Positions 15,841 to 24,288 of a stretch of DNA of 64,000 nucleotides are shown in pieces. The notes beneath the pieces are model-generated. The model searched no databases. It had not been told where the DNA came from and saw only the letters and a program-made list of their open reading frames with translations. Each line of letters opens with the position of its first letter. The first letter of the stretch is position 1. The translations under genes were made by a program, and so were the position numbers. This DNA is from Nocardia jiangxiensis NBRC 101359 (GTDB lineage: Bacteria; Actinomycetota; Actinomycetes; Mycobacteriales; Mycobacteriaceae): positions 49,117 to 113,116 of the forward strand of contig NZ_BAGB01000165.1 of assembly GCF_000308615.1 (NCBI RefSeq). The letters run 5' to 3'.

Positions 15841-18800
15841 TCAGGTGTTCTGCCGGTCCGTGTCCTCGATCACCCACGCGGCGATCTGCACGCGGGAGTT
15901 GAATCCGAGCTTGGCGAGGATGTGTTCGACGTGGCCCTGGGCGGTGCGTTGGGATATCACGAGTTTCGCGGCGATCTGCTTGTTGCTCAGGCCCTGGGCG
16001 ACGAGTTCGGCGACCTGCTGCTCACGATTGGTCAGATGTACGGCAGGGTGTGGTGCCGCAGTGGTGCGGTCGTCTCCGAGCGCGAAGGTGAGTGCGGCGG
16101 CCATACCCATCGACTGGCCGCGGCGGAATGCCGTGCTGAATTTTCGGTTCCCGAGTGCGCGACGCGCTGTCTCCTCACATCTCTGGTGAAATGGCGACAT
16201 ATCCGGAGAGATGATCGTGGCGCTGCTCGTGGCCGGCCACATGGTGTCGGTGGCCCCCATCAGCACCGCGGCCCGTTCGGGATCGATATCCGCCACCACC
16301 CATGCCAGGGACTGAAGTACGAAAGAGGCACTGACCGGGCTGTTCAACTCGCTGTTCAGGCGCAGCGCGGTCTCGATCAACTGCTGGGCACGGTCCCGAT
16401 CGCCCTGCTGCCACGCCTGCACGCCGATTCCGCGCAGGGCGGCACTGCGATAGGCCAGCTCGCCGGACGGTTCGGTGACGGCCACTATCCGCCGGAAGTA
16501 TTCACTCGCCTGTTCCAGGTCGTCTCGCATTTCACAGACCCACCCGAGATAGGCCAAGCAGCTGACGTACAGCTCGGATTCCTGCTGCGATTCGAGTCGG
16601 CGCACCGCGCTTTCGAGGAACGAGCATGCTCGGTCGACCTCGCCGCTCAGGAGTGCGAAAGTGCCGTCGGCGTGATCGATGTGCGCCCGGATCGTGGGGC
16701 TCGGGTCCTGTTCCGCGAGCGCCCGCGCCTTCGCCAATGCTGTTTCGGCGGTAGCCAAATCCCCATGCGCGGAGGCGAGTTGGAGGTCGACCCACAGCGC
16801 GCGTACCCGGTTGGGTATCGGGCCGGCGTCGGGACGGGCCAGCGCACGCTCGATCCACGACCGGCCTTCGCCGTACAGCCCGCCGAAGAACCAGAACCCG
16901 TGCAATGCGACAGCGGTTTGCAGGGCCGCGTCGGCCGCCTCCGCGGACTCGTCGCAGAGGAAGGAGTCGAGTGCTTCGCGAAGGTTCGGCTTCTCCCGAT
17001 CCAGGCGAGCGAACCAGTACGGTTGCCGACGGCTGAGCCACTCGGCGTCGGCCTCCAATACCAGCTCTCGATACCAATCCCGGTGTCGTCGCCGCAGTTC
17101 CTGGTATTCGCCGGATTCCTGTAGCTTCTCCCGACCGTATTCGCGCAGGGTTTCGAGCATTCGGAAGTGGACGACGGCGCCGGCTTCTTCTCGGACCAGA
17201 ATCGATTTGTCCACCAGGGAGGACAGCACGTCGAGCACGCTGTCCAGCGTGTGCAGGGGACCGGATACCTGTGTGGCAGCGTCGATTTCGAACGTTCCGG
17301 CGAAGATCGTCAAGCGGGCCCACAGCTGTTGTTCGGCCGGGGTGCACAGCCCGTAGCTCCAGTCGATACACCATCTCAATGCCTGTTGCCGGGTGGGTGC
17401 GGCACGACTTCCGTGGGTCAGTAACGAATAGCGGTTGTCCAGGTGCTGCAGGATCTGCGTCGGCGACATCGAACGCAGGCGAGCCGCCGCCAGCTCGATC
17501 GCGAGCGGCAATCCGTCGAGGCGGGCGCAGATCTGCGCTATGGCGGATTGGTTCTCCTCATCGAGCACGAATCCCGGCAGGGCTGCGACGGCGCGGTCGG
17601 TGAACAGCGTGACCGCGTCGAACCGGGGCATCCGCGCCAGCGTGGGCTTCTGGTCGGGGACCGTCAACGGCGGCACTCGAACCACCGACTCTCCGGCGAT
17701 GTTCAGCGCCTCGCGGCTCGTGGCGAGGATCCGCAGATTCGCACAACTGCGCAGCAGGGTGTCGGCCAGTTTCGCCGCCGCGTCCACGAGGTGCTCGCAA
17801 TTGTCCAAGATCAGCAGCATTTCCCGAGAGCTCGAGAAATGGATCACCACGTCGAGTAACGATGCGCCCGGCATGTCCCGGAGGCCGAGCACGGCTGCGA
17901 CCGCATCGACCAGGAGTGTCGGATCGGATACGTCGGCGAGTTCCACCAGCCATGTTCCGTCGGCGAAGTCGCGTTGCTGGGTCGAGGCGGCGCGCAGCGC
18001 CAAGCGGGTCTTTCCGACGCCTCCGATGCCGGTCAGTGTCACCAGCCTGGACGAGGTCAGGAGGTTCTTGACCTCGGCCAGCTCGCTGCGCCGGTTGATG
18101 AAGCTGGTCAACTCCGACGGCAGATTGCCGCGGCCCCGGCCGCCTCCCGGCGCCCCCAGCGCGGCCGGGGGCTGCGGGGGGACAGGAGCCGTCCGGTCGC
18201 CGGACGGGCGGCCGGGCTCGGCGGGCAGCGGCATCTCGTCCACCGGAAAACCGTTTTGCTGTTGGCTCCGGCGCAGAGCCTCGCCCAACGCCGCGGCCGT
18301 CGGCCGTGCGTCGGGGTCACGGCTCATCGCTGTGGAAACGAGTGACGCGACGTCGTCGGGAAGACCGTTCCGCTGGAGATTCGGTATCGGCTCCGTGGTG
18401 ATCCGAAGAAACTGCGTCATCACGTTTTCCCCGTCGCAGCGCTCGAACGCCGCATGGCCGGTGAGGGCGCAGAACAGCGTGGCACCCAGGCCATACACAT
18501 CCGAGGCAGGGCCCGGTGTGCCGCCTTCGAGAACCTCGGGCGCGGTGAATGCCGGTGATGCGGTCAGAGTGCCTGCCGACGTCCGGAACCCGTCGGTGAT
18601 GTGCGCGATGCCGAAGTCGGTCAGCGCCGGTTCACCGTATTCGGTGAGCAGGATATTTCCCGGCTTCACGTCGCGGTGCACGATTCCGAGACGATGAGCG
18701 CTCTCGAGCGCTCCGGCGATCTTCACCCCGATCGATAGCGTGCCTTCCGGCGAGATCGGTCCGTGCTTGCGGATCCACACTTCCAGCGAATCCGCCGAGT

Positions 18801-19116
18801 GGTACGGCATCACCAGGTACGGGCTCCCACCGGCGGTGGAACCGACCTCGAGCACCGTCACGATGTTCGGATGCCCGGTCAACCGGCCCATCGCCCGCTG
18901 TTCGCGAAGAAAGCGCGCCCTGCTGTCGGCATCCAAGCTGTCGGTGAGGACCTTCACCGCGACAGTCCGTTCCAGCATCACCTGCCAACACCGGTACACC
19001 ACGCCGAACCCGCCGCGGCCGACCTCCACCGCATCCTCGAAACCCGCAGCCTCCAACTCCGCCGTGAGAGAGGTAACGACCTCGCGGCGCGTGCGCAGTG
19101 CTTCGTCGTCGGTCAT
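15841..19116 (-). CDS. PknK-like Ser/Thr kinase - NB-ARC-type ATPase - LuxR regulator
   Basis: The 1091-residue multidomain protein has a kinase domain at about 28-285: GRGGFGVVY at 33-41, lysine K55, HRDVKPGN at 147-154, DFG at 167-169. A proline/glycine-rich linker follows at about 295-335. A signal-transduction ATPase has Walker A GIGGVGKT at 363-370 and a following region DGTWLVELADVSDP. A helical repeat region spans about 650-980. A LuxR helix-turn-helix occupies 1028-1085 (LTNREQQVAELVAQGLSNKQ). The layout matches PknK and MalT-like STAND regulators. It probably integrates a phosphorylation signal with transcription control, perhaps of the adjacent AveC-like gene, with which it converges. 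Confidence 0.88.
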   Translation of the reverse strand: MTDDEALRTRREVVTSLTAELEAAGFEDAVEVGRGGFGVVYRCWQVMLERTVAVKVLTDSLDADSRARFLREQRAMGRLTGHPNIVTVLEVGSTAGGSPYLVMPYHSADSLEVWIRKHGPISPEGTLSIGVKIAGALESAHRLGIVHRDVKPGNILLTEYGEPALTDFGIAHITDGFRTSAGTLTASPAFTAPEVLEGGTPGPASDVYGLGATLFCALTGHAAFERCDGENVMTQFLRITTEPIPNLQRNGLPDDVASLVSTAMSRDPDARPTAAALGEALRRSQQQNGFPVDEMPLPAEPGRPSGDRTAPVPPQPPAALGAPGGGRGRGNLPSELTSFINRRSELAEVKNLLTSSRLVTLTGIGGVGKTRLALRAASTQQRDFADGTWLVELADVSDPTLLVDAVAAVLGLRDMPGASLLDVVIHFSSSREMLLILDNCEHLVDAAAKLADTLLRSCANLRILATSREALNIAGESVVRVPPLTVPDQKPTLARMPRFDAVTLFTDRAVAALPGFVLDEENQSAIAQICARLDGLPLAIELAAARLRSMSPTQILQHLDNRYSLLTHGSRAAPTRQQALRWCIDWSYGLCTPAEQQLWARLTIFAGTFEIDAATQVSGPLHTLDSVLDVLSSLVDKSILVREEAGAVVHFRMLETLREYGREKLQESGEYQELRRRHRDWYRELVLEADAEWLSRRQPYWFARLDREKPNLREALDSFLCDESAEAADAALQTAVALHGFWFFGGLYGEGRSWIERALARPDAGPIPNRVRALWVDLQLASAHGDLATAETALAKARALAEQDPSPTIRAHIDHADGTFALLSGEVDRACSFLESAVRRLESQQESELYVSCLAYLGWVCEMRDDLEQASEYFRRIVAVTEPSGELAYRSAALRGIGVQAWQQGDRDRAQQLIETALRLNSELNSPVSASFVLQSLAWVVADIDPERAAVLMGATDTMWPATSSATIISPDMSPFHQRCEETARRALGNRKFSTAFRRGQSMGMAAALTFALGDDRTTAAPHPAVHLTNREQQVAELVAQGLSNKQIAAKLVISQRTAQGHVEHILAKLGFNSRVQIAAWVIEDTDRQNT

Positions 19117-19240
19117 CGGTCGCGTGTGCGTCCGCCGACCTCGTGGATACCGGGCATCAGCTCATCTTTCTCCGCGCACAGCTTATCGCCGCGCCGCCGC
19201 GCCCCATGCCGAATCGCGGTTCAGGTTCCGGTGCCTCGGA

Positions 19241-19798
19241 TCAGCAGTGCTGTTCGGGCCTGCACCGGTCGAGGATTGCCAGCAGTGCGTTGGTGAAGGG
19301 GGCGGGGTCGAGGTCGCCGCGGATGGCCAGTTGCTGGTTGTAGCCGCTGCAGATGGCTACGAACGCTTCGGCGATCTGGTCGGGGTCGTGGTTGTCGTCC
19401 TGGGGCAGGAGATTGGTGACGGCGTTGCGCAGGGCCGCCAGTTGGTCTTGGACGATCGTCGAGAGGGTAGGGGACAGGGCTGCCTCGGCCATGATCTGTG
19501 CGGTCAGTTTGGCGTGGCCCGTTTCCCTGGCCAGGGTTCGCACGTGTTCGAGGAAAGTGGTGATGGCCTCGGGGGTGAGTGCGCTCGGGAACGCGCTGCT
19601 GGCCTGTTCGCAGACCGCGATGACGATCTGGTCCTTGCTGGTGAAATAGCGGTAGATCGCGCCATTGGACAGGCCGGACTCGGTGATGATGTCGGTCATC
19701 GAGGTCCCGGCGAAACCCTGTTCGGCGAAACGTGTGCGCGCCGCGTCGACGATCTGCTGGCGGCGGGCATCCAGGTGTTCTCGGCTGACTCTGGGCAT
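19241..19798 (-). CDS. TetR-family regulator
   Basis: The 185-residue protein has an N-terminal TetR helix-turn-helix at about residues 13-58, with FAEQGFAGTSMTDII, SGLSNGAIYRYFTSKDQIV as helices 2-3. The C-terminal ligand domain is AcrR-like. It is divergent from an aldo/keto reductase gene 78 bases away. The palindrome GGAGCGCTCC lies between them, just upstream of its own start. It most likely represses both genes until an aldehyde-type or drug ligand binds. The ligand is unknown. Confidence 0.88.
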   Translation of the reverse strand: MPRVSREHLDARRQQIVDAARTRFAEQGFAGTSMTDIITESGLSNGAIYRYFTSKDQIVIAVCEQASSAFPSALTPEAITTFLEHVRTLARETGHAKLTAQIMAEAALSPTLSTIVQDQLAALRNAVTNLLPQDDNHDPDQIAEAFVAICSGYNQQLAIRGDLDPAPFTNALLAILDRCRPEQHC

Positions 19799-19805
19799 AA
19801 GAGAG

Positions 19806-19815
19806 GGAGCGCTCC
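19806..19815. promoter_or_regulatory. candidate TetR operator
   Basis: GGAGCGCTCC is a perfect 10-base palindrome, eight bases upstream of the tetR start and 61 bases before the divergent AKR start. Position in the shared intergenic region is the main argument; the short length makes chance occurrence possible. Confidence 0.3.
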
Positions 19816-19876
19816 ATTTATTTGGTAGGTTGGGTCATCGTAGCTCGTCACAACCCTTCCCGAGAAGGAGCGTTTC

Positions 19877-20920
19877 ATGCGGTATCGGACCTTCGGACGT
19901 CGGACCGGCCTGCGGGTCTCCGAATTCGCGCTCGGCGCCTCGAACTTCGGGATCGAAGCGCCGAGTATCGGTCCCGAGGCCACCCGTCGGATCTTCGAGA
20001 CCTTCGCCGACGCCGGCGGGACGACGATCGACGCCTCGAACATCTACCAGAACGGGCAGGCCGAGACGATGCTCGGCGAACTGCTCGAATCGCGCCGCGA
20101 CGATTTCGTCGTGATCACCAAATACAGCGGCACCCGGGAGGCGAATCCACGTCCCGCGACCACCGGAAACAGCCGCAAGATCATGATCCGCTCGGTGGAG
20201 GCGAGTCTGCGGCGACTCCGGACCGAGTACGTCGACGTCTTCATGCCGCACTTCCCGGACGGGGTCACCCCGATCGAGGAGATCCTGCAAGGGCTCGACG
20301 ACCTGACCCGCTCCGGCAAGATATTGCACGGCGGCCTGTCGAACTTCCCGGCCTGGCGGGTCTCCGGAGCTGCCGTTCTCGCCGATCAGCGCGGTCTGGC
20401 CCCGCTGGTGGGTATCGAAACCGAGTACAGCCTGGCCGAGCGCTCCGCCGATCGTGAGCTGCTGCCGATGGCACAGGCCCACGGGCTGGGCGCGCTGCTG
20501 TACTCGCCCTTGGCCGGTGGCCTGCTGACCGGCAAGTACCGGACGGGCGGTCGCGGACGGCTGAGCCCGCGCGGCACGGTCGAGCGCGATGCGCAGCAGA
20601 CCGCGGTGGTCGACACCGTTCTCGCCATCGCCGAGGAGCTCGATTCCACCGCCGTCGAGGTCGCCCTGGCCTGGCTGCGCCACCGCGCCGCGAACACGGC
20701 AACGGCCCTGGTCCCGATCCTCGGACCGCGCTCGGTCGACCACCTCGAGCAGTACCTCCGCTCGCTCGAACTGGAACTCGACGCCCAGCAGTATCAGCGC
20801 CTCGAGACGGTCAGTGCGGTCCGACTCGGGACCCCACACGAGGATGTCGAAGCGGCCCTGGCCCATGGCGCGGACGGCGACCGCACACAATTGGCGGCGC
20901 CCAGCGTCCCGGTGAGGTGA
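19877..20920 (+). CDS. aldo/keto reductase
   Basis: The 347-residue enzyme begins MRYRTFGRRTGLRVSEFALG, the normal N-terminus of the AKR group related to potassium-channel beta subunits and YhdN. D and Y of the tetrad are in DASNIYQNGQ, K in VITKYSG and H in VFMPHFPDG. The cofactor motif is LVPILGPRSVDHLEQ. A GGAG site lies just before the ATG. Divergence from a TetR regulator suggests inducible expression. It differs clearly from the two reductases near 11 and 13 kb, so the window carries three distinct AKR types. Confidence 0.87.
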   Translation: MRYRTFGRRTGLRVSEFALGASNFGIEAPSIGPEATRRIFETFADAGGTTIDASNIYQNGQAETMLGELLESRRDDFVVITKYSGTREANPRPATTGNSRKIMIRSVEASLRRLRTEYVDVFMPHFPDGVTPIEEILQGLDDLTRSGKILHGGLSNFPAWRVSGAAVLADQRGLAPLVGIETEYSLAERSADRELLPMAQAHGLGALLYSPLAGGLLTGKYRTGGRGRLSPRGTVERDAQQTAVVDTVLAIAEELDSTAVEVALAWLRHRAANTATALVPILGPRSVDHLEQYLRSLELELDAQQYQRLETVSAVRLGTPHEDVEAALAHGADGDRTQLAAPSVPVR

Positions 20921-20966
20921 GTTCGACGCTCCACCCGGGCTTCCCGCGTTCACATTGTTGCGGGTC

Positions 20967-22253
20967 TCAGGCCACCTGGTTCGGCCGCAACGGAGTGAAG
21001 GTCACCGGCATCGCGGTCAGCGCCCGGTGGAATGGGCCCGGCCGCCAGACCAATTCCTCGGGGCGGATCGCCAGCCGGATTTCACCCACGCGGTCGAAGA
21101 GTTGGTCGATGGCGCTCTCGACGGTTCGATAGGCCACATCCTTGGCAGGGCAGACGTGTGGGCCCGAGCTCCACGCCAGGTGCGAGCGGTTGCCGATACT
21201 GCTGGCGCTGTCACCGCGGATGCGCGGATCGTTGTTGCATGCGGCGAGGCTGATGAGTACCGGTTGATCGGCCGGTAGCCACACGCCGTCGATCTGAATC
21301 GGTTGCCGCGGATAGGTTGTGCAGAAGTTCGCCATCGGCGGGTTGTCGAACAGGACCTCGTCGAGCGCGTCGGTGGTCGACAAGTTGCGACCGCTGTCGG
21401 GTTGGAATCGCGGGTCGGTCAGGATGAGCAGCAGAGCATTGGCCATGAACGTGCGCTGCGCCTCGAAACCCGCGCCGTAGAAGCTCATCAGCTGTGCGAA
21501 CACCTCGATGTCGTCGAGGCCGTTGGGGTGATGAGCCAGGTGCGAGGTGACGTCGTTGCCGGGCTGCTCGCGCTTGAGCGCGATCAACTCCATGAGCGCA
21601 CCCCGGAGATCCACCATGCCCTGTTTGGCCTTGACGCGGTCGGAGTCGAAGCGGTCGGCCATCCCGAGGGCAACGCGCGTGCCGATATCGGCCGGACAGC
21701 CGCACATCTGGTTGAGTACCTCGAGTACCAGCGGAAACGCGTACTGCATCACGAGATCGGCCGAGCCGTCCTGACAGAACGTGGTGATCAGCGGTACGGC
21801 GGCCCTCTCGACCATGCTCAGGATGGAGTGCTGGTCGATGTGATCGATCGCGACCACCGAGGGTTCGCGATAGCGCTGATGCGCCGCGCCGGTGTTGTAG
21901 CGGGCCGCTGGATACCACTCCATCATGGGGCGGACCGGCGAATCCGCGGGGATGGACTTCTGCCAGGCACGTGGGTCGGACGGGAAGTGGTCGGGATCGT
22001 TGAGAATGCGGACCGCGGTGCTGTAGCCGATGACGAGAGTGGCCGGAACGTCGGGAGCCAGTTCGACGGGGACCAGGCTGGAGTGCTGTTGGCGCATCCG
22101 GCTGTAGGTGTCGTGCGGTTCGGTGACGAACTCCGGTGTGTCCATACGGAAACGAATCTCCGAGGTGTCATCCGAGGATGTGCCGTGCTGGACAGGACAT
22201 ACACCGGTCGCCGTCGTGTACGGGTCGGGAACAGGTGCTTGCGGTGTGGTCAA
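20967..22253 (-). CDS. cytochrome P450 lacking the EXXR arginine
   Basis: The 428-residue protein starts at a TTG at 22253 with GGAG eight bases before it. The heme loop HLAWSSGPHVCPAKDVA places the ligand cysteine at about residue 368. The I-helix is SFYGAGFEAQRTFM, without the usual acid-threonine pair. The K-helix reads DEVLFDNPPM: the glutamate E299 is present but the arginine of EXXR is a phenylalanine (F302). Loss of EXXR is known in CYP157-type P450s of streptomycetes, some linked to conservons, which this resembles in the A-W-x-x-G-x-H-x-C-P-A motif. Substrate and redox partner are not evident; no conservon genes adjoin. Confidence 0.85.
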   Translation of the reverse strand: MTTPQAPVPDPYTTATGVCPVQHGTSSDDTSEIRFRMDTPEFVTEPHDTYSRMRQQHSSLVPVELAPDVPATLVIGYSTAVRILNDPDHFPSDPRAWQKSIPADSPVRPMMEWYPAARYNTGAAHQRYREPSVVAIDHIDQHSILSMVERAAVPLITTFCQDGSADLVMQYAFPLVLEVLNQMCGCPADIGTRVALGMADRFDSDRVKAKQGMVDLRGALMELIALKREQPGNDVTSHLAHHPNGLDDIEVFAQLMSFYGAGFEAQRTFMANALLLILTDPRFQPDSGRNLSTTDALDEVLFDNPPMANFCTTYPRQPIQIDGVWLPADQPVLISLAACNNDPRIRGDSASSIGNRSHLAWSSGPHVCPAKDVAYRTVESAIDQLFDRVGEIRLAIRPEELVWRPGPFHRALTAMPVTFTPLRPNQVA

Positions 22254-22460
22254 AGACGTGACTCCGGACGATGAACGGGAATACGACGAGAACTGGGTCG
22301 AGCGCGGAAGACCGATGCGCTCACGTGGGTAGCACGAGGCCGGCTGTGTGCCCGATTGCGGAGGCGACGTCTCCGCAGGGGGCGATGAACTCTCGTGCGG
22401 TACTTGGTGTCTCGCCCACGCATAGCAACATAGCAGCGATGAGGGCGACGGGCTCGGCCG

Positions 22461-23567
22461 TTACCCGACCGATGCCTCGGTGGTCAGCTGCGTCATCGTG
22501 GCTGCGGCCTGCTCTGCCTCGGCAACGCTGCAGCGCCCCAGACCGCATGCGGTCGCGACGCCGTAGGCGGTGCGGCCGGCCGCCTCCTCGAACAGGTGTA
22601 GCGCGCGGGCGCTGTCCACATCGGACGTCGAGGACACCACACCGGCGATGAGGCTCCACTCCGGGGACAGGCGACGCAGCGGTGCGTAGAACGCGGGATC
22701 CTGCGGAGCCGGTTCACTGCCGAAGGCGCACGGAATGTGCACGGCGGGAAGGGGAGTGCCCTGCGTGCGCAGGTGCCGCGCGGTGTGGTTCAGCAGGGTG
22801 ACCGCGGGGGCCAGCGACCGCGGGCCGAGTAGCGACTTGTGCTGGTAATCGCCGTAGCAGAGGTGGACGACACTGTTCGCCCCGACGTTGTGCATTCGGC
22901 CGAGCAGCCCGGCGAGCTGGCGGGCCAGCAGCGGCGCGGCCGCCCACTTCGCGCTCAGCTGTTCGGCTTTGACCATGCCCAGCAGTGCGAACGGCGATTC
23001 GACCTGCCAGATCACTCGGTCGCCGTAGCGATCGTTCACCGCGGCGATCTCCTCGAGCGCGGCTTCGGTGAACATCGGCAGCGCCCGCAGCGCGGCCACG
23101 ATGAGATTCGATCGCCGCAGCGCCTGCCCGAGCGGGAATCCGGCCGACACCGCTGCGCCGGCGAATACGAACATCGCGAGATCCAGTGGGTTGGGTTGAC
23201 TCAGTTGTAGTTTCGTCTGCGCTAACTCCGGTCGATCGGCGCGTAGTGCGTCGAAGGCGGCGACCACGGATTCGATGCGCTCGAACCGGTCCATCGACAC
23301 GTGCCGCGGCTCCAGCTTCGCACCCGGGCGCAGGCCGTAGCTGGGGAAGTCGCTGTAGTCCGCGTACTCGCCGGCGCGGACGATCTCGAAGACGTCATGG
23401 TGTTCGGCGCGGTCGAGGAGGTACTGGATGATCCAATCCGGGTCCAGATCGCAGGGCAGCCCGGTCGGATGGCCGCCGCTGTTGTCGGCGAACCAGCGCA
23501 GTACCGCGCCATCCCCGGTCATCAATTCCTTCGGAACACTGCCCACAAAATGCGCGTATCTGGTCAT
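22461..23567 (-). CDS. MetE/UROD-superfamily zinc methyltransferase-like protein
   Basis: The protein has about 368 residues from an ATG at 23567 preceded by GAGGAG. VVHLCYGD carries an H-x-C pair and TACGLGRCS a further cysteine, matching the positions of the zinc ligands in the catalytic domain of cobalamin-independent methionine synthase. N-terminal MTRYAHFVGSVPKEL resembles the start of single-domain MetE-like proteins. The folate-binding N-terminal half of MetE is absent. It may transfer a methyl group to a thiol from an unusual donor. It follows the LysR remnant in the same direction, a common arrangement for MetR-like control. Confidence 0.6.
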   Translation of the reverse strand: MTRYAHFVGSVPKELMTGDGAVLRWFADNSGGHPTGLPCDLDPDWIIQYLLDRAEHHDVFEIVRAGEYADYSDFPSYGLRPGAKLEPRHVSMDRFERIESVVAAFDALRADRPELAQTKLQLSQPNPLDLAMFVFAGAAVSAGFPLGQALRRSNLIVAALRALPMFTEAALEEIAAVNDRYGDRVIWQVESPFALLGMVKAEQLSAKWAAAPLLARQLAGLLGRMHNVGANSVVHLCYGDYQHKSLLGPRSLAPAVTLLNHTARHLRTQGTPLPAVHIPCAFGSEPAPQDPAFYAPLRRLSPEWSLIAGVVSSTSDVDSARALHLFEEAAGRTAYGVATACGLGRCSVAEAEQAAATMTQLTTEASVG

Positions 23568-23724
23568 CAAGACTCCTCGTGGTTCCGTTCGGCCCGATGA
23601 CATTCTCGGCCGAATCGGTTGCCTCCGAGAGAAATTCCGCGAAGTACGAGGTCAGCGTGGGTGCTGTGGTGTGATGATCCGACGTGCGGACGCGATGAGT
23701 TCCGCGAGATGGGGGTCCAGAGGG

Positions 23725-24258
23725 CTACTCGTCGCCGTCGAGGACGACTCCCAGACGATGTGTCCGCGACAGCACCTCTCGGCAGTAGGACACCACGGCC
23801 TGTGCACGTCTGGTCAGTTGAACGTCCGCGGCCTGGGCCAGGACCACGGGCAGGGCGGCAATGGGGTCGGAGAGGGGTTTCGCCGCAACGGGTTCGCCTT
23901 CGTAGGAGTAGTCGACCTCGGGTTTCTGGATCAGCAGGGAGTAGCCCAGGCCACGACCCACCAGCGAGCGGACCATCTCGAATTGTCCTGTGACATGGCG
24001 GATTCGAGGCTCGATGCCCGCGGCGCGGAGCAGGCCGGTGAAGTAGCCCATGCTCGGGTCGACGTCCAGGGCGATCATCGGTTCCTCGGCCAGATCCGCC
24101 AGGGATATCGAGACCTGTTGTGCCAGAGGGTGATCGCCCAGAACGATGGCGTGTGGACGGGTCGCGTACAACTCCGTGCACCGGATGCCGGGGAAGATGC
24201 CGGTGTCGTAGAGGATCGCCAGTTCGAACTGGCCCGCCAACAGGGCCCCCTGCAGCAC
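23725..24258 (-). pseudogene. LysR-type regulator, 5' truncated (effector domain only)
   Basis: The 177-residue frame from a GTG at 24258 contains only the second part of a LysR effector domain: LLAGQFELAILYD, HPLAQQVSISLADLAEEPMI and VGRGLGYSLLIQ. The helix-turn-helix and about the first 110 residues are absent. Immediately upstream, translation reads GPIAKKIIV, which copies part of the neighbouring Rpn-family protein, and then a TGA. A rearrangement involving the Rpn gene has therefore removed the 5' end. It cannot bind DNA as a LysR protein and probably once regulated the MetE-like gene downstream. Confidence 0.75.
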
Positions 24259-24284
24259 GATGATCTTCTTGGCGATGGGGCCGA
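24256..24284. repeat. 29-base direct repeat at the LysR/Rpn junction (partner 24484-24512)
   Basis: The segment beginning CACGATGATCTTCTTGG and ending GGGGCCGA recurs at 24484-24512 inside the Rpn gene with one mismatch (TTCTT against TCCTT). It marks the exact break point of the truncated LysR gene, so it looks like a partial copy of the Rpn 3' region left by a duplication or insertion. Confidence 0.75.
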
Positions 24285-24288
24285 CTTC

